Shown here: piece by piece, positions 21,147-32,559 of the stretch
How the letters are laid out: the number at the start of each line of letters is the position of its first letter
Position numbering within the stretch: the stretch's first letter is position 1
Source: Progne subis subis
Lineage: Eukaryota; Chordata; Aves; Passeriformes; Hirundinidae
Direction of reading: 5' to 3'
Assembly (NCBI GenBank): GCA_022316685.1
Contig: JAKJHU010000540.1
Location: 87,385 to 151,384 of the forward strand
DNA length: 64,000 nucleotides
Notes under the pieces: model-generated
The model's input: only the letters and a program-made list of their open reading frames with translations
Told to the model about the DNA's origin: nothing
Database searches by the model: none
Translations under genes and position numbers: made by a program

Positions 21147-21864
21147 GTAATTTCTTAGGAAATCTGCACTTTGAAAACCATCCCAGCTGTTTCCTCCACC
21201 ACTTGTTGGCCGTGTGTTGCCGCGTTTATTCCTATTTTTTAATTAAATTGCACTGAAACGGTGGGGAAACAAAAAACATTTCACCCAGTAAGATACTGGA
21301 AGAGGGGCAAGAATGTCGGGGCATGGGAAAGGCGGCGTCGGGCAGTTTCGGGTCTGCAGGCAGGAGAGGGGATGTTTGTGCTCTCTGCCTCCCTGGCTGC
21401 TCCTCCCGGAGCCGTTCCCTGCAGGTGGCAGCAGCAGAGCGGGTCAGGATGTTGCTCCTGCTCTTCCCCGCTCCTGGAGGCGGAACATCGGGGCTTTTCC
21501 CCTGCGTTCTGGGCGTCGCTGGTGTGTGAAAAAGCTGATTTTCGAGAGCTCCCTGCGGGTCCCCGGTGTGGTCAGCAGGGCAGCGAGCGGCCAGGTGGCT
21601 CAGCTGCTTTGCTCTCGGCGTGTTTGATCTTTGCAGCTTTACTCAAATAAATACTTTTAATTTTTTTTTTTTTTTTTTTTCAATCCCAGAAGGGTGCTAC
21701 CAGGATGTTATGTCTGCCACAGTTCTGCAGGGCTCTTTGCCCTCTCTGTCAACTGTAACCTAATTTAATAAAGAACCCCAAAAAAAAAAAACCAAAAAAA
21801 AACAAACACCCAAAAAACAAAAACAACAACAACAACAAAATTAACACTATTTATTATTTTCAAG

Positions 21865-21969
21865 GCCGAAACAATGGATCTGCATTTCAGAAGCTCAACC
21901 TGAGCAAAAGAAACGTTTCTCTCCAGGCTGTCACCATCCAAGTGAGGAAAAGTGTGGCTATTACTTCAG
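21865..21969 (+). pseudogene. Possible third S100PBP-like exon
   Basis: TTTTCAAG before and TCAG/GTAACC after give good splice signals around 105 bases. It is open in two frames, but the one most protein-like does not follow the phase left by the previous exon, so either an indel has occurred or the assignment is wrong. Confidence 0.3.
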
Positions 21970-22335
21970 GTAACCCCTAGGTGGGCTGGCACGAGGCTGG
22001 TGGGGAGAGAAAAATCGGTCTCCTGGCCGGCTGGGTGGACTTGAATTCTTTGTTTGGAGTGTGTTTGTTTTCAGAGGGGAATAAAAAGTGCCTGTGACAC
22101 TTTTGTGCACTGCCATACACAAAATTCCTGCACAGGAATCAGCCTGGCTCCAGTGCAGGCTCAGAGGAGTTTTAAGAGATATCTGAAATCTTGTGAAATA
22201 TTGTGAAGGGGGTTTGGTGTGGAAAACCCGAGATGCTCCCAAAGCAGGTTTGTATTCATTGGGAAAAGCAGAGCGGAGCTCTGGCTTGTTCTGTTGGGGA
22301 TTAACTTGGTCTTGTCAGTTCACAACAGTGCCAGA

Positions 22336-22455
22336 ATCATTCAAATTGGAAAAGACCTCCAAGAACATTGAGTTCCCACCTTATCACCAGCCCAGAGCAC
22401 TGAGTGCCACGTTCAGTCCTTCCTTGGACACCTCCAGGACTCCACCACCTCCTTG
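22336..22455 (-). mobile_element. CR1 LINE fragment
   Basis: The sequence AATCATTCAAATTGGAAAAG followed by ACCTCCAAGA-type sequence is the reverse complement of an avian CR1 3' end. Confidence 0.6.
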
Positions 22456-22483
22456 AAACCTGTGAACTCACACTGGGGGAACC

Positions 22484-22680
22484 TTGAGCTCAAATGCTGA
22501 GATTTGAGCTCAGACTGGGAGAATCTTCAGCTCAAGTGCTGAAATTTGGGCCCAGAGTGGGGAATCTTGAGCTCAGCTGCTGAGATTTGGGCCCAGACTG
22601 GGGGAATCTTGAGCTCAAATGTGGAGATTTCGAATCAGACTGGAAGAATCTTCAGCTCAAGTGCTGGGATTTGGGTTTAT
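22484..22680. repeat. Minisatellite, about 45-bp unit
   Basis: Four to five imperfect units contain GAGCTCA, TGCTGAGATTTG and AGACTGGGGGAATCTT in constant order. It lies in the S100PBP-like intron. Confidence 0.65.
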
Positions 22681-23692
22681 TTTTGACACCTTCTCTGTGT
22701 TGCCTCCGTGGTGTCATCCAAGAGCCACCGACTGCGGGGCTGTGGAAAGGAAGGTGTTGCAAAGAGCAGGTTTGGATCTCAGCTCACGGGTGGCAGCTGA
22801 TGGGTAAGACTGGGATGTTTTGAGAGGCAAAATATTCTGGTAGCTTCCATCCATGGCTCCCTGTGGTTATTTTGAGTGTTCATGGGTGCAATAATTGCCA
22901 TTTCTTGCGAGGCGCAAGAAGCTGACAGTTGTGTCTGTGGAGCCTGCACTTAGGCAGGCAGCAGGAACAGCTGCATCGCCACAGGGCTGCTTCCAGAGGA
23001 TGAATCCAGCATAAGTAATGCAGAGGGGACCAGGCAGGGAAAGCTAAAATGGCCTGGTTTCTCTTGCTTTCAAATAAAAAATTCAAGACGTATGTTGGGA
23101 GTCACAAAAAATCAGGCAAGAGCTCTAAACGAGCGAGGCTGACAAGTGAAATCGAGCCCTCTTTTACTGGGGAAGAACATTGCCTGCGATGCACACGATT
23201 TGATTTTCTTATTAGTGCAAACCTCTCTTATTCCGAATAGCTGCAGGCCTGGAATTCAGCCCGACAGACAGCTCTGGATTCTGCCAGCTGTCCCAGATGA
23301 AAACTCCTGGCTGGGCTGGCAGTGCCCTGGGTGCTGTCACCCTGCACATCCCTGCTGTCCTGGGTGTGTCTTTTGCATAGGAAATGCTGAGTGATCCCGA
23401 GGAATTCGTGAAGGAAAATCAGCAGGTTTAGAGCCAGCAAGGGAATTCCTTCTGGGAAGCAGTTGCTAATATATTGCTGCTACAAATCTTCAGCTCTGCT
23501 TTGAGTTGCAAATCTCCTGGCATTTGTCTCAGGGCAATGTTTCCTTTGCTATCCCATCTTTTACGTAATCTGTCTGTTCTTCCATGGATCCTGGCTCTTG
23601 CTGCTGTGCTGTCTGAGGGAATTCCAAGCTGGCAACAGGAGACATTTTGTCTTTTCCCTTATGTGCACGGTGGCTTGCACTTGCAGGAAATA

Positions 23693-23805
23693 CAACTTTC
23701 ATATATATAAATATACACAAGAAATACGGCCTCCATATACATAAAATCCATTTTTCATGTATATATCTTTTTTATCTGCATATATCTCGTATATATTCTT
23801 ATACT
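23693..23805. repeat. AT-rich microsatellite-like tract
   Basis: It is rich in ATATAT and TATATA with interspersed C and T; no coding content. Confidence 0.5.
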
Positions 23806-24257
23806 GGGTGATTGAGTGCTAAAAGTCATGCTGCCTAGTTGGAAAAAACAAATCCTTTTATATTCAGAATAAACTTCCCACATTGAGCCATCTCCAGTGT
23901 GTTGGGAGACAACCCCGTGGCTCTACTTGTGCTTCTTCTCATTCTGCTTTCTAGATGTTCTTAAATCCTAATATATTCATTTATTTGCAGCTTCCCCTAA
24001 GAATTTAAATGCTGCTGAGGCTGGAGCAGATGTAAAAATGAGCTGTGATTTGAGCCTCTGCTTGGCAATGGGGGGGCTGATAATTGACCTCACAAGATTT
24101 CTGCCAGCTGACCATTTGTCCGCGTTTGCACTTTGTTATTGCCCTTTATCCAGCAGCCAATGGAATTATTTCCTTCCTGATGAGATCCTCCTTGGCAATT
24201 CTGGGGCTGGATCAGCTACACAAATAACGAGGCTCCTAAAACTGTGTAATTTGGGGC

Positions 24258-24400
24258 AGAATCACAGGATGGGTTGGGTTGGAAGGGACCTTAAGGATCG
24301 TCCTGTTCCACCCTCTGCCACGAGCAGGGAACCTCCCACTGCTCCAGGCACCTCTGGGAAACTGAGCTGCCTCCTGCCTGACCTCCATCCAAGTTTTCCC
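24258..24400 (-). mobile_element. CR1 LINE 3' end
   Basis: AATCACAGGATGGGTTGGGT followed by GGAAGGGACCTT is the reverse complement of the canonical avian CR1 3' terminus. Confidence 0.7.
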
Positions 24401-26008
24401 AACCAGGATTCCATCAGGAGCTCTCCTTGAGGCTTGGTGTGCTTGCTAGAGGTTTTTGATGCTTTTAAAAATTTTATCAGGCTTCTCACAACCTGGCAGA
24501 AACCTGATAAATTATTTCCTTGGATGTCCCTGGAATCAAAGGGAGAAGAGGAGGAAATACCTTAGAAAGAGACACAAACCATCTGGTTTTACTGTAATAA
24601 CAAAGATCAATATCTTAAAAAAACCAGACAGTGTGTTTAAGGTGATGGAAAGGGAGAGCAGTGTCAGGGAACAGATGGAGAAACAAATCTGTGAAATACA
24701 AATGAACTCTTTGCTAGCAGACTCTGCCTTGAAAGACTCTGCTCTCTTGATTGATGCTGAGCTGGATGAGGGGAAGGAAAATCCTTAATCTTGAAGCAGT
24801 TTTTACCTGCCCAAATTAATTTTGCTTGGATGGAGAGCGGGCAGGGAAGGTGCAGGGCTGGGGCTGTGCTGACATAAAGGAAGAATTCCATTTAGTGGCT
24901 GAGCTCAGGAGGGAGATTTCACTTCAAAGCAAATGAAATCCACCTCCAAACCCTAAATTTCAAGAGATGTGGGATGGGGTAGGAATTGATAAAGTGGATT
25001 TCTAAGTTTGTGGTGAGGGGAGTGAGAAGTTACCTGGGTTCAGAGTGTGATACTCAGGGTCCAAGGGCTTCTCTAGTGGCAAAGCTGAAATAATCCAAGC
25101 TCCTGGTTTCTAAATCAGTGGAACTTGCCTAAAAGCTCCATTCTTTTCCTGTGAGGCAGGGTTAAAGTTTCTCCAAGTCCTTGTCTCCCCTCAGGGGTGG
25201 AAAGTGCACCCCTGGAAGTAGGAAATGTTCCCTCTATTTTTATGACCCGTTTCACCTCTGACTCAGGAGACCAAGGGAGGGAACTGAGATGTAGGAAGGC
25301 TCAAAATGTGTAAAAAATCGTGATTTCTTCCACACTGATTGCAGACTATGGGAACTGCTGAGTACAGTGAGAGTTTGCCTTGGAGAACTTCCCTTCCTCC
25401 CAAACAACCCGTGGATTTCTCAAGAAAAAAACTTCTAAAAATCCCTTCTAGAAGTATCAATTCTTGGCAAGAAGTTGTTCCTTTGGGTAAATAGGAGCTG
25501 ATCCTGCAGATGTCCCTGGGATTGCTGGGGAGACGCCGTGTTCCCTGGGAAGGAGCTGTGATTCACATCCAGCACATGACTGCAGGGGGGAAAATCCTTG
25601 GAGTTTGGACTGGGTTCTGTGCTGTGCTCAGAGCCCCTGGGAAGGGAAAATTCCAGGGAATTGGCCTTTCCCTGAGCTCTGAGTGTTTGGGCTGGAGCCC
25701 TTCTGGTCACTGCCTGTTCTTGCTGAGCAGTGAAAATAAAACTCTCTGTGCTGTGCCAGAGGTGACAGCCCACTGCCAGGCAGATGTTCCTGCTCCAAGC
25801 CAGATGTTTGGACAGTGGTTTTGCAGGAGCGACACCCATGGTTGGATTTTGCTTTGAAAACCAGATGGTTTTGTGGTTCAGAAATTTGATTTTCTGAGTT
25901 GGGCTCATCCCTGTGCATAAATAAGATCAAAATAAGGCAGCAAAGTTGTTTTTTTCTCAAAACGCAGATGGAGCAAAGCTTTGTAGCACTCTGAGGCCTG
26001 CAGATAAC

Positions 26009-26671
26009 TGTCCTAGGGTAACTTTATGATGCTTGTATCCCCAATCGTCTGTTCTGTTTGTGCTGTATATTGAGTCCTGTGCCTTTAAGACTGGTTCTAA
26101 GAGCAAGGAGAAGCGCAGAGTTTGTTTTGAGAAAACTGCCTGACTCCTCCACATTCTTCTCCGGACGGTGTTCGGCGGAGGCTTGGAGAGACTGCAGGAC
26201 AGAGATCTTTTTGCTTTTAGTTAGTTTCAGCTAGCTAGGGCAGAGAAGTTCCCTGGACTGGTTTTTTTTCTTTCTTTTTTCTTGGTACTGTTTAAACCTG
26301 CTCTGGACTGAAAACCCAGGGGAGCACTGGGGGCTGCACCTGCGGCCCACCGGGGCCTGGAGCTCGGCATTTTCCAGCAGCGCCGGAGGGACTGGGACTG
26401 AGGAGAGACTGAGAGAGAGCCGAGCTCCACCCACGGCAAGGACTTTCTCAATTTGCCATCTCACTCCAGAATGAGAGGTTTTATTATTTCATATTATTCA
26501 TTCTTTATACTTGTATGCACTTTATTTGTTTAGTAAAATAGTTTTTTCCACTTTTCTCCACAAAGGTTTTTTTTTTTTTTGGACTGGTTGGAGGGAGGGG
26601 CCACTTAGGTTTGCTTCCCAGAGGGATCCTATACAGGGGTTTTCCCCCAAATTTGTCTCCAAACCAGGACA
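26009..26671 (+). mobile_element. ERVL-like 5' LTR (family B)
   Basis: It begins TGTCCTAGGG and ends CCAGGACA, 663 bp. The same family occurs in minus orientation at 40973-41730 and 49005-49667, the latter also 663 bp. It contains a T-rich tract (about 26262-26282) that is greatly expanded in the 40973 copy. It interrupts the S100PBP-like locus. Confidence 0.85.
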
Positions 26672-26681
26672 TACCCTTAAT

Positions 26682-26699
26682 TGGCGCCTACTGCGGGGC
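26682..26699 (+). other. Primer-binding site, tRNA-Lys-like
   Basis: TGGCGCCTACTGCGGGGC lies 10 bases after the LTR. Start and end match the complement of tRNA-Lys(1,2), with a diverged centre. Confidence 0.6.
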
Positions 26700-26791
26700 A
26701 AAAGAGAGTGGAAAAAACTTGTATTGATTACTATAAACTGCATTTTTTTGTTGTTGTTGTCCTTTGGGTAGGGATTAAACAGACAGTGGCC

Positions 26792-28690
26792 ATGTTGCTT
26801 CTTGAAGTCCTAACGTCTCTTAGAATAGAGTCTTTTCTGCATTTCTGTTCCCTAGGCTTTTTTGAGGTCTTAATACATTTCTGGTCCCTAGGTTTGTTCT
26901 CCTACCCAGAAATAGCTCCAATATTGTCCTTAACATACAGCTTTTCCACTAGGGATGCACAAATTAGAATAGTTATTTTGCTAGGTTCAGTGATTATAGT
27001 TTACAAGAAGCTTATAAAGATACTGGAGTTTGTTCTGGGTATGTTCAGTTTATGGTTCTTCCGTCCTACCCTGCATCCTAGTTCCAGCAGCATGTTTTGG
27101 GGATTTATCAATAACTGCACCCAGTTTGTTAGAGGAGGAGTAGGGGATGAGGCTCTTCAGCCTCTTTTTTCCTTCTTCTCTTTTGAGTCAGTTACATCAC
27201 TTTTGGAGAATGTTCAAGGTCTCCTGAATGTTAAAGACACCACCTTCCTGGTGTTTCACCTCGTGACTTTCCTCTATATGGCTTATAGCCTTTCTAGAAT
27301 GAGTCACACACTGCTAAACACTGTAGGGCAGCAGATAGAGGCAAGGGAGCAGGGAGATAAATCAGTCACTCAGGCTGCAGCCAACCCCACAGCTATTCAG
27401 GCTGCAGCTAAATCAGACAGTGAGGCTAAGACACCGGCAGTTGCTGCAGTAAAGAAGAGAAAGAAGCACACGGACAAAACCGATCGACCAGTAGATGATG
27501 ATTCAGGTGAAGGATCCTCAGTGCCTCCTGACACCCAGTCGGAAGTCAAACCACCTGACACACAATCAGAAGCTGAAGCAACTGATGATACACAGTCAGA
27601 AGCTGAACCAACTGATACGAAATCGGAAGCCCAACCAACTGGTACAAGATCGGGAGTTCAACCAACTAGCACACGATCAGAAGCCCAACCAGCTGCTACA
27701 AGATCAGGAGCCCGACCAACTGCTACAACATCAAGAGCCCAACCAACTGCTACAAGATCAGGAGCCCGACCAACTGCTACAAGATCAGGAGATACTATTG
27801 AGTCCTTTTCCCTGAAAGACCTTCGTAGCCTAAAAAAGGATTATACTCAATGACCTAATAAATCTATAATTAGTTAGTTAGTCCATCTTTAAGATGCTGC
27901 AAGCCAGGCTACAATACTAGATAGCACTAAAGCAAGACATCTTAGATCCTTATCACATGATCCAGTTATTGACCAAGAAATGATGAGGAAAGCTAGTCCT
28001 TGCAGTCTCTAGGAACGGGTCCTAAGAAGTGTGGCACAAAAATGTCTGTGTGCCGACAATCTCTATCTGCAGCAAACTCAGTAGAAAACCATTAAACAAG
28101 AGATTCAGCGCTTAAGAAAAATGGCAGTAGCAGAGATTGTCTTCTCAGATAACCTAAACACTAGGAACCCCGACTTAGTACCATGTACACCTATAATGTA
28201 GCAAAAACTTGTACGACTTGGGCCACAAGAATACTCCTCTGCTTTAGCAATAATGAAGCGGGATGAGACAGAGGAGACTGTGCTTGATATGGCGAAGAAG
28301 CTCCGAACATATGCAGATGCCGTGCATGGTCCAACACATGCAAGAATCGCAGCTTTGGAAACAGAAGTGCAGGGATTAGCAGACAGGATAAAAAAGGATC
28401 TCAAAGAACTCAAGGAGAACATTCTCCAGATCTCTGCAGTACAAGTTAGGAGCTCTGGCACCACACGCAAACGATCCCTAAATAAAGAAGGAAAAAGCAT
28501 TCCACGAGCTAAGCTGTAGTCCTTCCTGCGTGATTGTAGAGAAAACATAAAAAAATAAGATAGAAAATCTACTAATGCTATGACACAACAGCTACATGAA
28601 TTGCTAGATAGCAAGACTGTGAGAGGCAGTTCTAGCAGGAAAGAAGCAGCTCCAGTTACCCAGAGAAATAAAAATAATCAAGCTTAAAGG
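26792..28690 (+). pseudogene. ERVL-like gag with N-terminal membrane segments
   Basis: From ATG 26792 the frame is open to 27853. The first 200 codons are strongly hydrophobic with at least two, perhaps three, membrane-length segments (about 26840-26950, 26965-27060 and 27230-27300). Then come a Lys/Arg cluster, a repeat of about 10 residues (27526-27795) and the start of a conserved Gag core. After TGA 27851-27853 the core continues, interrupted by several stops, to about 28690. It shares a block (Trp-Glu-Arg, then an RLRE-type helix) with the Gag of the ERVL-like provirus at 53449-54504. No CCHC knuckle is seen. The role of membrane segments in Gag is unknown to me. Confidence 0.7.
27526..27795 (+). 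repeat. In-frame 30-bp tandem repeat in ERVL gag
   Basis: About nine units encode a decapeptide of the type SEAQPTATRS, with early units more acidic (DTQSEAEP) and late units more basic. All indels keep the frame. Confidence 0.8.
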
Positions 28691-28735
28691 AGCCCTGCCT
28701 CTAGCCAGGTAGAGGTTAGGGAAAACTGTGGTTTT

Positions 28736-28795
28736 TAAACTGTGTGGATTCGTTAGCCTAGCACATCAGAACCACAAAAATATGAAGCCTTAGTT
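28736..28795 (+). pseudogene. ERVL-like protease start, truncated
   Basis: It corresponds to the segment just before the protease DTG in the provirus at 52880-52960 (Trp-Ile-Arg, then SEPQKYEALV). It stops exactly at 28795, where another provirus's LTR begins. The catalytic residues are missing. Confidence 0.7.
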
Positions 28796-29165
28796 TGTGG
28801 AAGAACGGGAGACGAGCCTCATGCTATCATGATCAACAAGTCTCAGATTTATTAACGTGCTCACGTACAGATATAGTGCAGTTAATTAGTTCATGCATAT
28901 TACAAAATTGTAGCTCCTGATTGGTTCGCTATTTCACAATGCATATTCTTTTTGCAGTTAGCCTTGTAGTTACAGCTACATGATTTCTGCTGATCAACAT
29001 CCTTGTTATTTTGAAACTCCTCTGTACAGGGACACAGTATCCATTCTGTTTGTCACGTCGTCCTGCATGTTCTCTGCTAAACCTTAACAAGTCAGATCTT
29101 CTCATGGCCTTTACTTTGCAGCATGGCCTTTACTTTGCAGCCATGCCTCAGACAATCTCTCCACA
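28796..29165 (-). mobile_element. 3' LTR of class II provirus with tRNA-Trp primer
   Basis: 370 bp, TGTGGAAG to CCACA on the plus strand, preceded (on the minus strand) by the purine tract AAAACGGGGGAAA. It differs from the 5' LTR at 34330-34699 by roughly a dozen bases as counted by eye. An 18-19-bp unit (GGCCTTTACTTTGCAGC) is duplicated near the U3 start. Confidence 0.9.
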
Positions 29166-30409
29166 TTTCCCCCGTTTTCTTTTGATTGTACTAATAAATG
29201 CTGATTAAACATAGTTTGCATTGTTCGCTGTATGGCATTTTGTAAACACATACAAATACATGGAAGGCAGGTAATTGTTAAAAGGATCACAATGCCTATT
29301 ACCACAGCTATTTTTAAGATAGAGGTAATCCAAGGTCCAAGTCCTAAAGAAGCAAGCCACCCATCTAAACCCCATCCTTGTTCTAATCGCAACTGTCCTG
29401 TCAATTTCCTTAAGTTATCGATTTGAGCATGAATAGATTGTGAATGGTCAGACAAGTTCATACAACACATTCCTTCAAATTCCTCACAACCATGTCCTTG
29501 TGCTAAAAGCAGGAAATCTATCGCTGCTCTGTTTTGCAAAGTGGCATGTCTAGCTGAATCTACATCAGCTAACAAGTTGCTTAAAGCAAGGGAGGTGGCA
29601 TTGGTCTGTTTTGCTAACCAGCATGCATCCTAGTTTATTTAAGGTAGCTAAACTTTGAGCACTGGCTACTCCAGGAGCTATAATAGATGCAAAAATTCTT
29701 TGCTCCGCAGACCAAAAATCAACATTTGAATCACATTCCTTTGTAAATTGGTGGGCTAATTGTTTTTCCCGCCTGTGCCTGTGATGCCGTGTGTAATTTA
29801 AAATCATGGATGTGTTTGGGGTGAGTAGCGATAGTCGCCCTAGTGTGCATGGACCACCTCTCAATCGAGAAGGGATACCTGCCCAGGCTCTATCTCCACA
29901 GATTAAAAACATGCCTGTTGGCAATGTAAGTGGTGCATTTGTTGAAACAGAGATCTTGTTAGCAGTATAATTGCACCACGTTGAGGCATTTTGATAAATT
30001 AGCAAGGAGGAATTGACTGTTGTTGTATAATTGGTCCCTTGGCTTTTTTGGGTTACACTTCTGTAATTAAAATAAACACATGCATCAGCTTTAACTGACC
30101 CCAACAATTCTATCTCTTGTGGTTCCAAAGGTGCGAGGGGCAAATAAGGCACCCATTGATCCCACGCATTCGCTGTTGTCCGTGATTCGTTGGCCTTGCA
30201 TGTTGGTATTTTTGATGGACAAGGCCATTTGTCTGCAGGCACTCCCACTAAGTGGAAAACGGGTTTCCTGGAGTTGATAAAGAAAGGCATATGGCTTCTT
30301 GATTAGTGAGATTAGCTAAGGTAACCCATATATTTGTTTTTGGCTGAGGGGAAACCCAAAAAGCACTCGTTATTTGAGTAAAAAGGGTCAAAACACATAA
30401 CAACCTCAT
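29111..30409 (-). pseudogene. Alpharetrovirus-type env, two frameshifts
   Basis: ATG at 30409 begins a signal peptide. A small deletion near 30260 shifts the frame, after which the surface subunit is open (29565-30290 frame) to a basic cleavage region near 29750. A second shift at about 29575-29625 precedes the transmembrane subunit. That subunit has the helix, CX6CC (about 29460-29490), the membrane span and a tail that ends inside the LTR. Motifs and the LTR overlap are alpharetroviral. It could not make a functional envelope. Confidence 0.83.
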
Positions 30410-30411
30410 AT

Positions 30412-31020
30412 TTACTCTTTGTTTCTTTTGTCCTTCCTTGCTTTCCTTTTTATCTTAACCTGTTTAAACCTTTGATTGAGATGTTCCCATTCCGAAGGTA
30501 CCACAGTCCACTGGCGGGGAATATAACAATAGGTCTCACGCTTTTTCTGGGTAATTTCTGTATGAACTAAGGCTTTTACTCTAATTATTGAATGTTGCAA
30601 CTGCCAGAGGGCATAGGCTAAATGTAGCTGCTCTCTGCTTTCAAACAGAGTTATTGCTTGTGGAAAAGGTAACCCAGTGGCCTTTTCTAGTGCCTGATGA
30701 TGACTTTCACTCCTCCAAGAGCGTCTACAGGCTAAGCACCATAGCTCACCCAATAATGACTGTTGATGAATCCACTCGTGTTGCCTACATCCCCCACAAT
30801 GTATTAAAACCCAAGCACGGTGCTGTCGGTCCCAACAACAAAGACAACCTTGTGTTCTAATACTCCCCAACTGATAGTTTGCTAAACAAGTTAACAAATA
30901 TGTGAATTGATCCGTAGTAACCGGGTAGCAAAGCGAAGGATCAAGCACTGTCTGGAGAAACTCCCGGTGGGGGCGGATCAGGCTGTCCAGACGCAGTCGA
31001 GGGTTCCTGATGCCCTCCAC
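30412..31020 (-). CDS. Intact 202-codon cysteine-rich ORF between pol and env
   Basis: ATG at 31020 lies inside the pol 3' end (80-base overlap in another frame) and the TAA stop is two bases before the env ATG at 30409, so it is packed like a genuine viral gene. The product has a cluster of Cys pairs (CLCC, HCGGC, WCLAC) with nearby His and Trp at about residues 58-100, suggesting zinc binding. A strongly basic tail (KIKRKARKDKR) resembles a nuclear or RNA-binding signal. No signal peptide or membrane span is seen. pol, gag and env around it are all broken, yet this frame has no stop over 609 bases. I do not recognise it; an accessory or regulatory protein is inference. Confidence 0.55.
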   Translation of the reverse strand: MEGIRNPRLRLDSLIRPHREFLQTVLDPSLCYPVTTDQFTYLLTCLANYQLGSIRTQGCLCCWDRQHRAWVLIHCGGCRQHEWIHQQSLLGELWCLACRRSWRSESHHQALEKATGLPFPQAITLFESREQLHLAYALWQLQHSIIRVKALVHTEITQKKRETYCYIPRQWTVVPSEWEHLNQRFKQVKIKRKARKDKRNKE

Positions 31021-31966
31021 TCTGAGGCTTCAAGGCTGGCTTTGTCCACCGGGCCGGGATCCACTCAGGACCTGTTGGGGTGGAAACACAAACATATCCT
31101 CTTCTCCAGTATAGTACTCTTGCTGGACCTTGCCATAACCCTGTCTTTAAACATTTGTATCTAACCCAGACCTCTGCTGACTCTTTAGCCTTGCTTTCAT
31201 TCAGCATTTCAAAGTGCGTAACAGCGGCTGGCATCTCAGATGATCCAAATACACATAAGTGGTTCAGTACAAACAGTGTTTTAAGTAGGCGTTCCTGTAC
31301 ATCTGTAATATCACTGAATCTCTCAATATAAGTCTTTAGGGTGCTATTTGCTCTTTCTACTATAGCTTGCCCTCCGGGGTTATGTGGGATGCCTGTAATA
31401 TGTCATACCCCCCATTGTTTCAAAAGTATTCGGACTCGGCCACTAACATAAGCCGGGCCATTGTCGGTTTTTAGCTGTTGACAAACTCCCATTGGTTCCA
31501 TTTGGGCATTCACGGCATGAAGATCGTGAAGCAGTCGATATTTCCCTGACTTCTTCTTAATAATAAATATAGGAGTATTCCAGGGGCTAGTGGACAATTT
31601 AAGATGACCCAATCGGAGTTGTTCCTGTACCAAGGCATGTGCCTGTTGTAAGCTTTCCCCTTTCAGTGGCCACTGCTTAACCCACGCTGGGTCGCTGGTA
31701 GTCCAAGTGAGGGCAATGGGGAAAGTCCAAGCAGAGGCCATTATCCCAAAGGGTGTTCGTTCGTAAGAACAACACCGAGTTGAGCCAGGACGTCTCGGCC
31801 GATCAGGCATTGAACAGTAGGTGGCAGCATTGTAATGGAAAAGGACGCTTGCGCCTGCTTCCCGTCGAGAATCACAGTAACCACGGGTGTTCGGCTCGCA
31901 AGGGTCATTCCCCCGACCCCAGTCACCGTGGTGGCAGAGGCCTGTAATGGCCAGTCCTCGGACCAT
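30941..31966 (-). pseudogene. Class II pol with large internal deletion (RT joined to integrase)
   Basis: The frame opens at 31966 with the N-terminal fingers of reverse transcriptase (Trp-Thr-Phe-Pro region, then STSPWNTP). At about 31490-31480 it jumps directly to the second core Asp region of integrase (KTDNGPAY). The RT active site, RNase H, the integrase zinc-binding domain and the first core Asp are all absent. After stops near 31400 the integrase C-terminal domain continues to 30941. Relative to the related pol copies this is a deletion of well over 1 kb. The 3' end overlaps the cysteine-rich ORF. Confidence 0.8.
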
Positions 31967-32559
31967 TCTTGTGGAGCAATAATACAGGAGTCTGCCCCAG
32001 TGTCCAGTAATCCAACAAGGGTTATACTTTGTGGAAGTCGAAGTTCCACTTTTTTCCTAGGGCGATCCGATAAATCCACAGTCATTAAAATTAGTCCTCC
32101 TGTGGAGCCAAAGCCTTCTTGCCCCCTTGGCTTTTGTTGCATTGGAGTAACTTCTTTGGTTATCTGGGGAAGTGGTATTAGCTGCGCCAGTCTCTGTCCC
32201 TTACTAATTTTTAAAGGTGGATATTGGGTATAGGCCATAATCATAACTTCCCCACAATAGTCCGCATCAATGACACCAGGTAACACAAATAGTCCCATCA
32301 TCGTGGTTGAAGAGCGACCTAGCAAAAGTCCTCCCACTGCTCTTCCATTAATCATGATAGGTCCCTTAAGTCCAGTTGGAATCTTGTGCGGGTGTGTAGT
32401 CATTATGGTGACATCTACTGCGGCTGCCACGTCCATGCCGAGGCTCCCGCTGGTGGCTGGTTGTAGTTGTTGGCTGATGCTGTGGATGGCGCTGGTGGCA
32501 TTGCAGCTGCTATTTGTGTCCCTGCGCGGCCGCTGTTCGCGCTGCTCCGGAAGTTTCCC
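31741..32559 (-). CDS. dUTPase-protease (pro), motifs intact
   Basis: Entered by -1 frameshift at 32553-32559, the frame is open to 31741. The dUTPase part shows the GRSS motif, the [10 protein letters not shown] motif, [10 protein letters not shown] and the C-terminal glycine-rich [10 protein letters not shown], the set expected of an active trimeric dUTPase. The protease follows with LLDTGAD and a later GRD. A dUTPase fused to protease is betaretroviral, whereas the primer site and env of this provirus are alpharetroviral, so the provirus is a mosaic or belongs to an intermediate lineage. Confidence 0.8.
   Translation of the reverse strand, partial: GKLPEQREQRPRRDTNSSCNATSAIHSISQQLQPATSGSLGMDVAAAVDVTIMTTHPHKIPTGLKGPIMINGRAVGGLLLGRSSTTMMGLFVLPGVIDADYCGEVMIMAYTQYPPLKISKGQRLAQLIPLPQITKEVTPMQQKPRGQEGFGSTGGLILMTVDLSDRPRKKVELRLPQSITLVGLLDTGADSCIIAPQEWSEDWPLQASATTVTGVGGMTLASRTPVVTVILDGKQAQASFSITMLPPTVQCLIGRDVLAQLGVVLTNEHPLG

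Larger units (their letters stand above)
21970..26008. other. Intron or decayed 3' part of S100PBP-like gene
   Basis: It contains CR1 pieces, a minisatellite and AT-rich DNA. An acceptor-like TTTGCAG at about 23986-23992 is followed by a short open stretch, and an ORF at 24456-24788 ends with an acidic tail, but I could not tie either to S100PBP. No terminal exon was recognised before the ERVL LTR at 26009. Confidence 0.4.

Noticed and set aside
24456..24788. 110-codon ORF with acidic tail inside the S100PBP-like region
   Set aside because: Possibly an exon, but no matching splice phase or known domain; partly overlaps the end of a CR1 flank.
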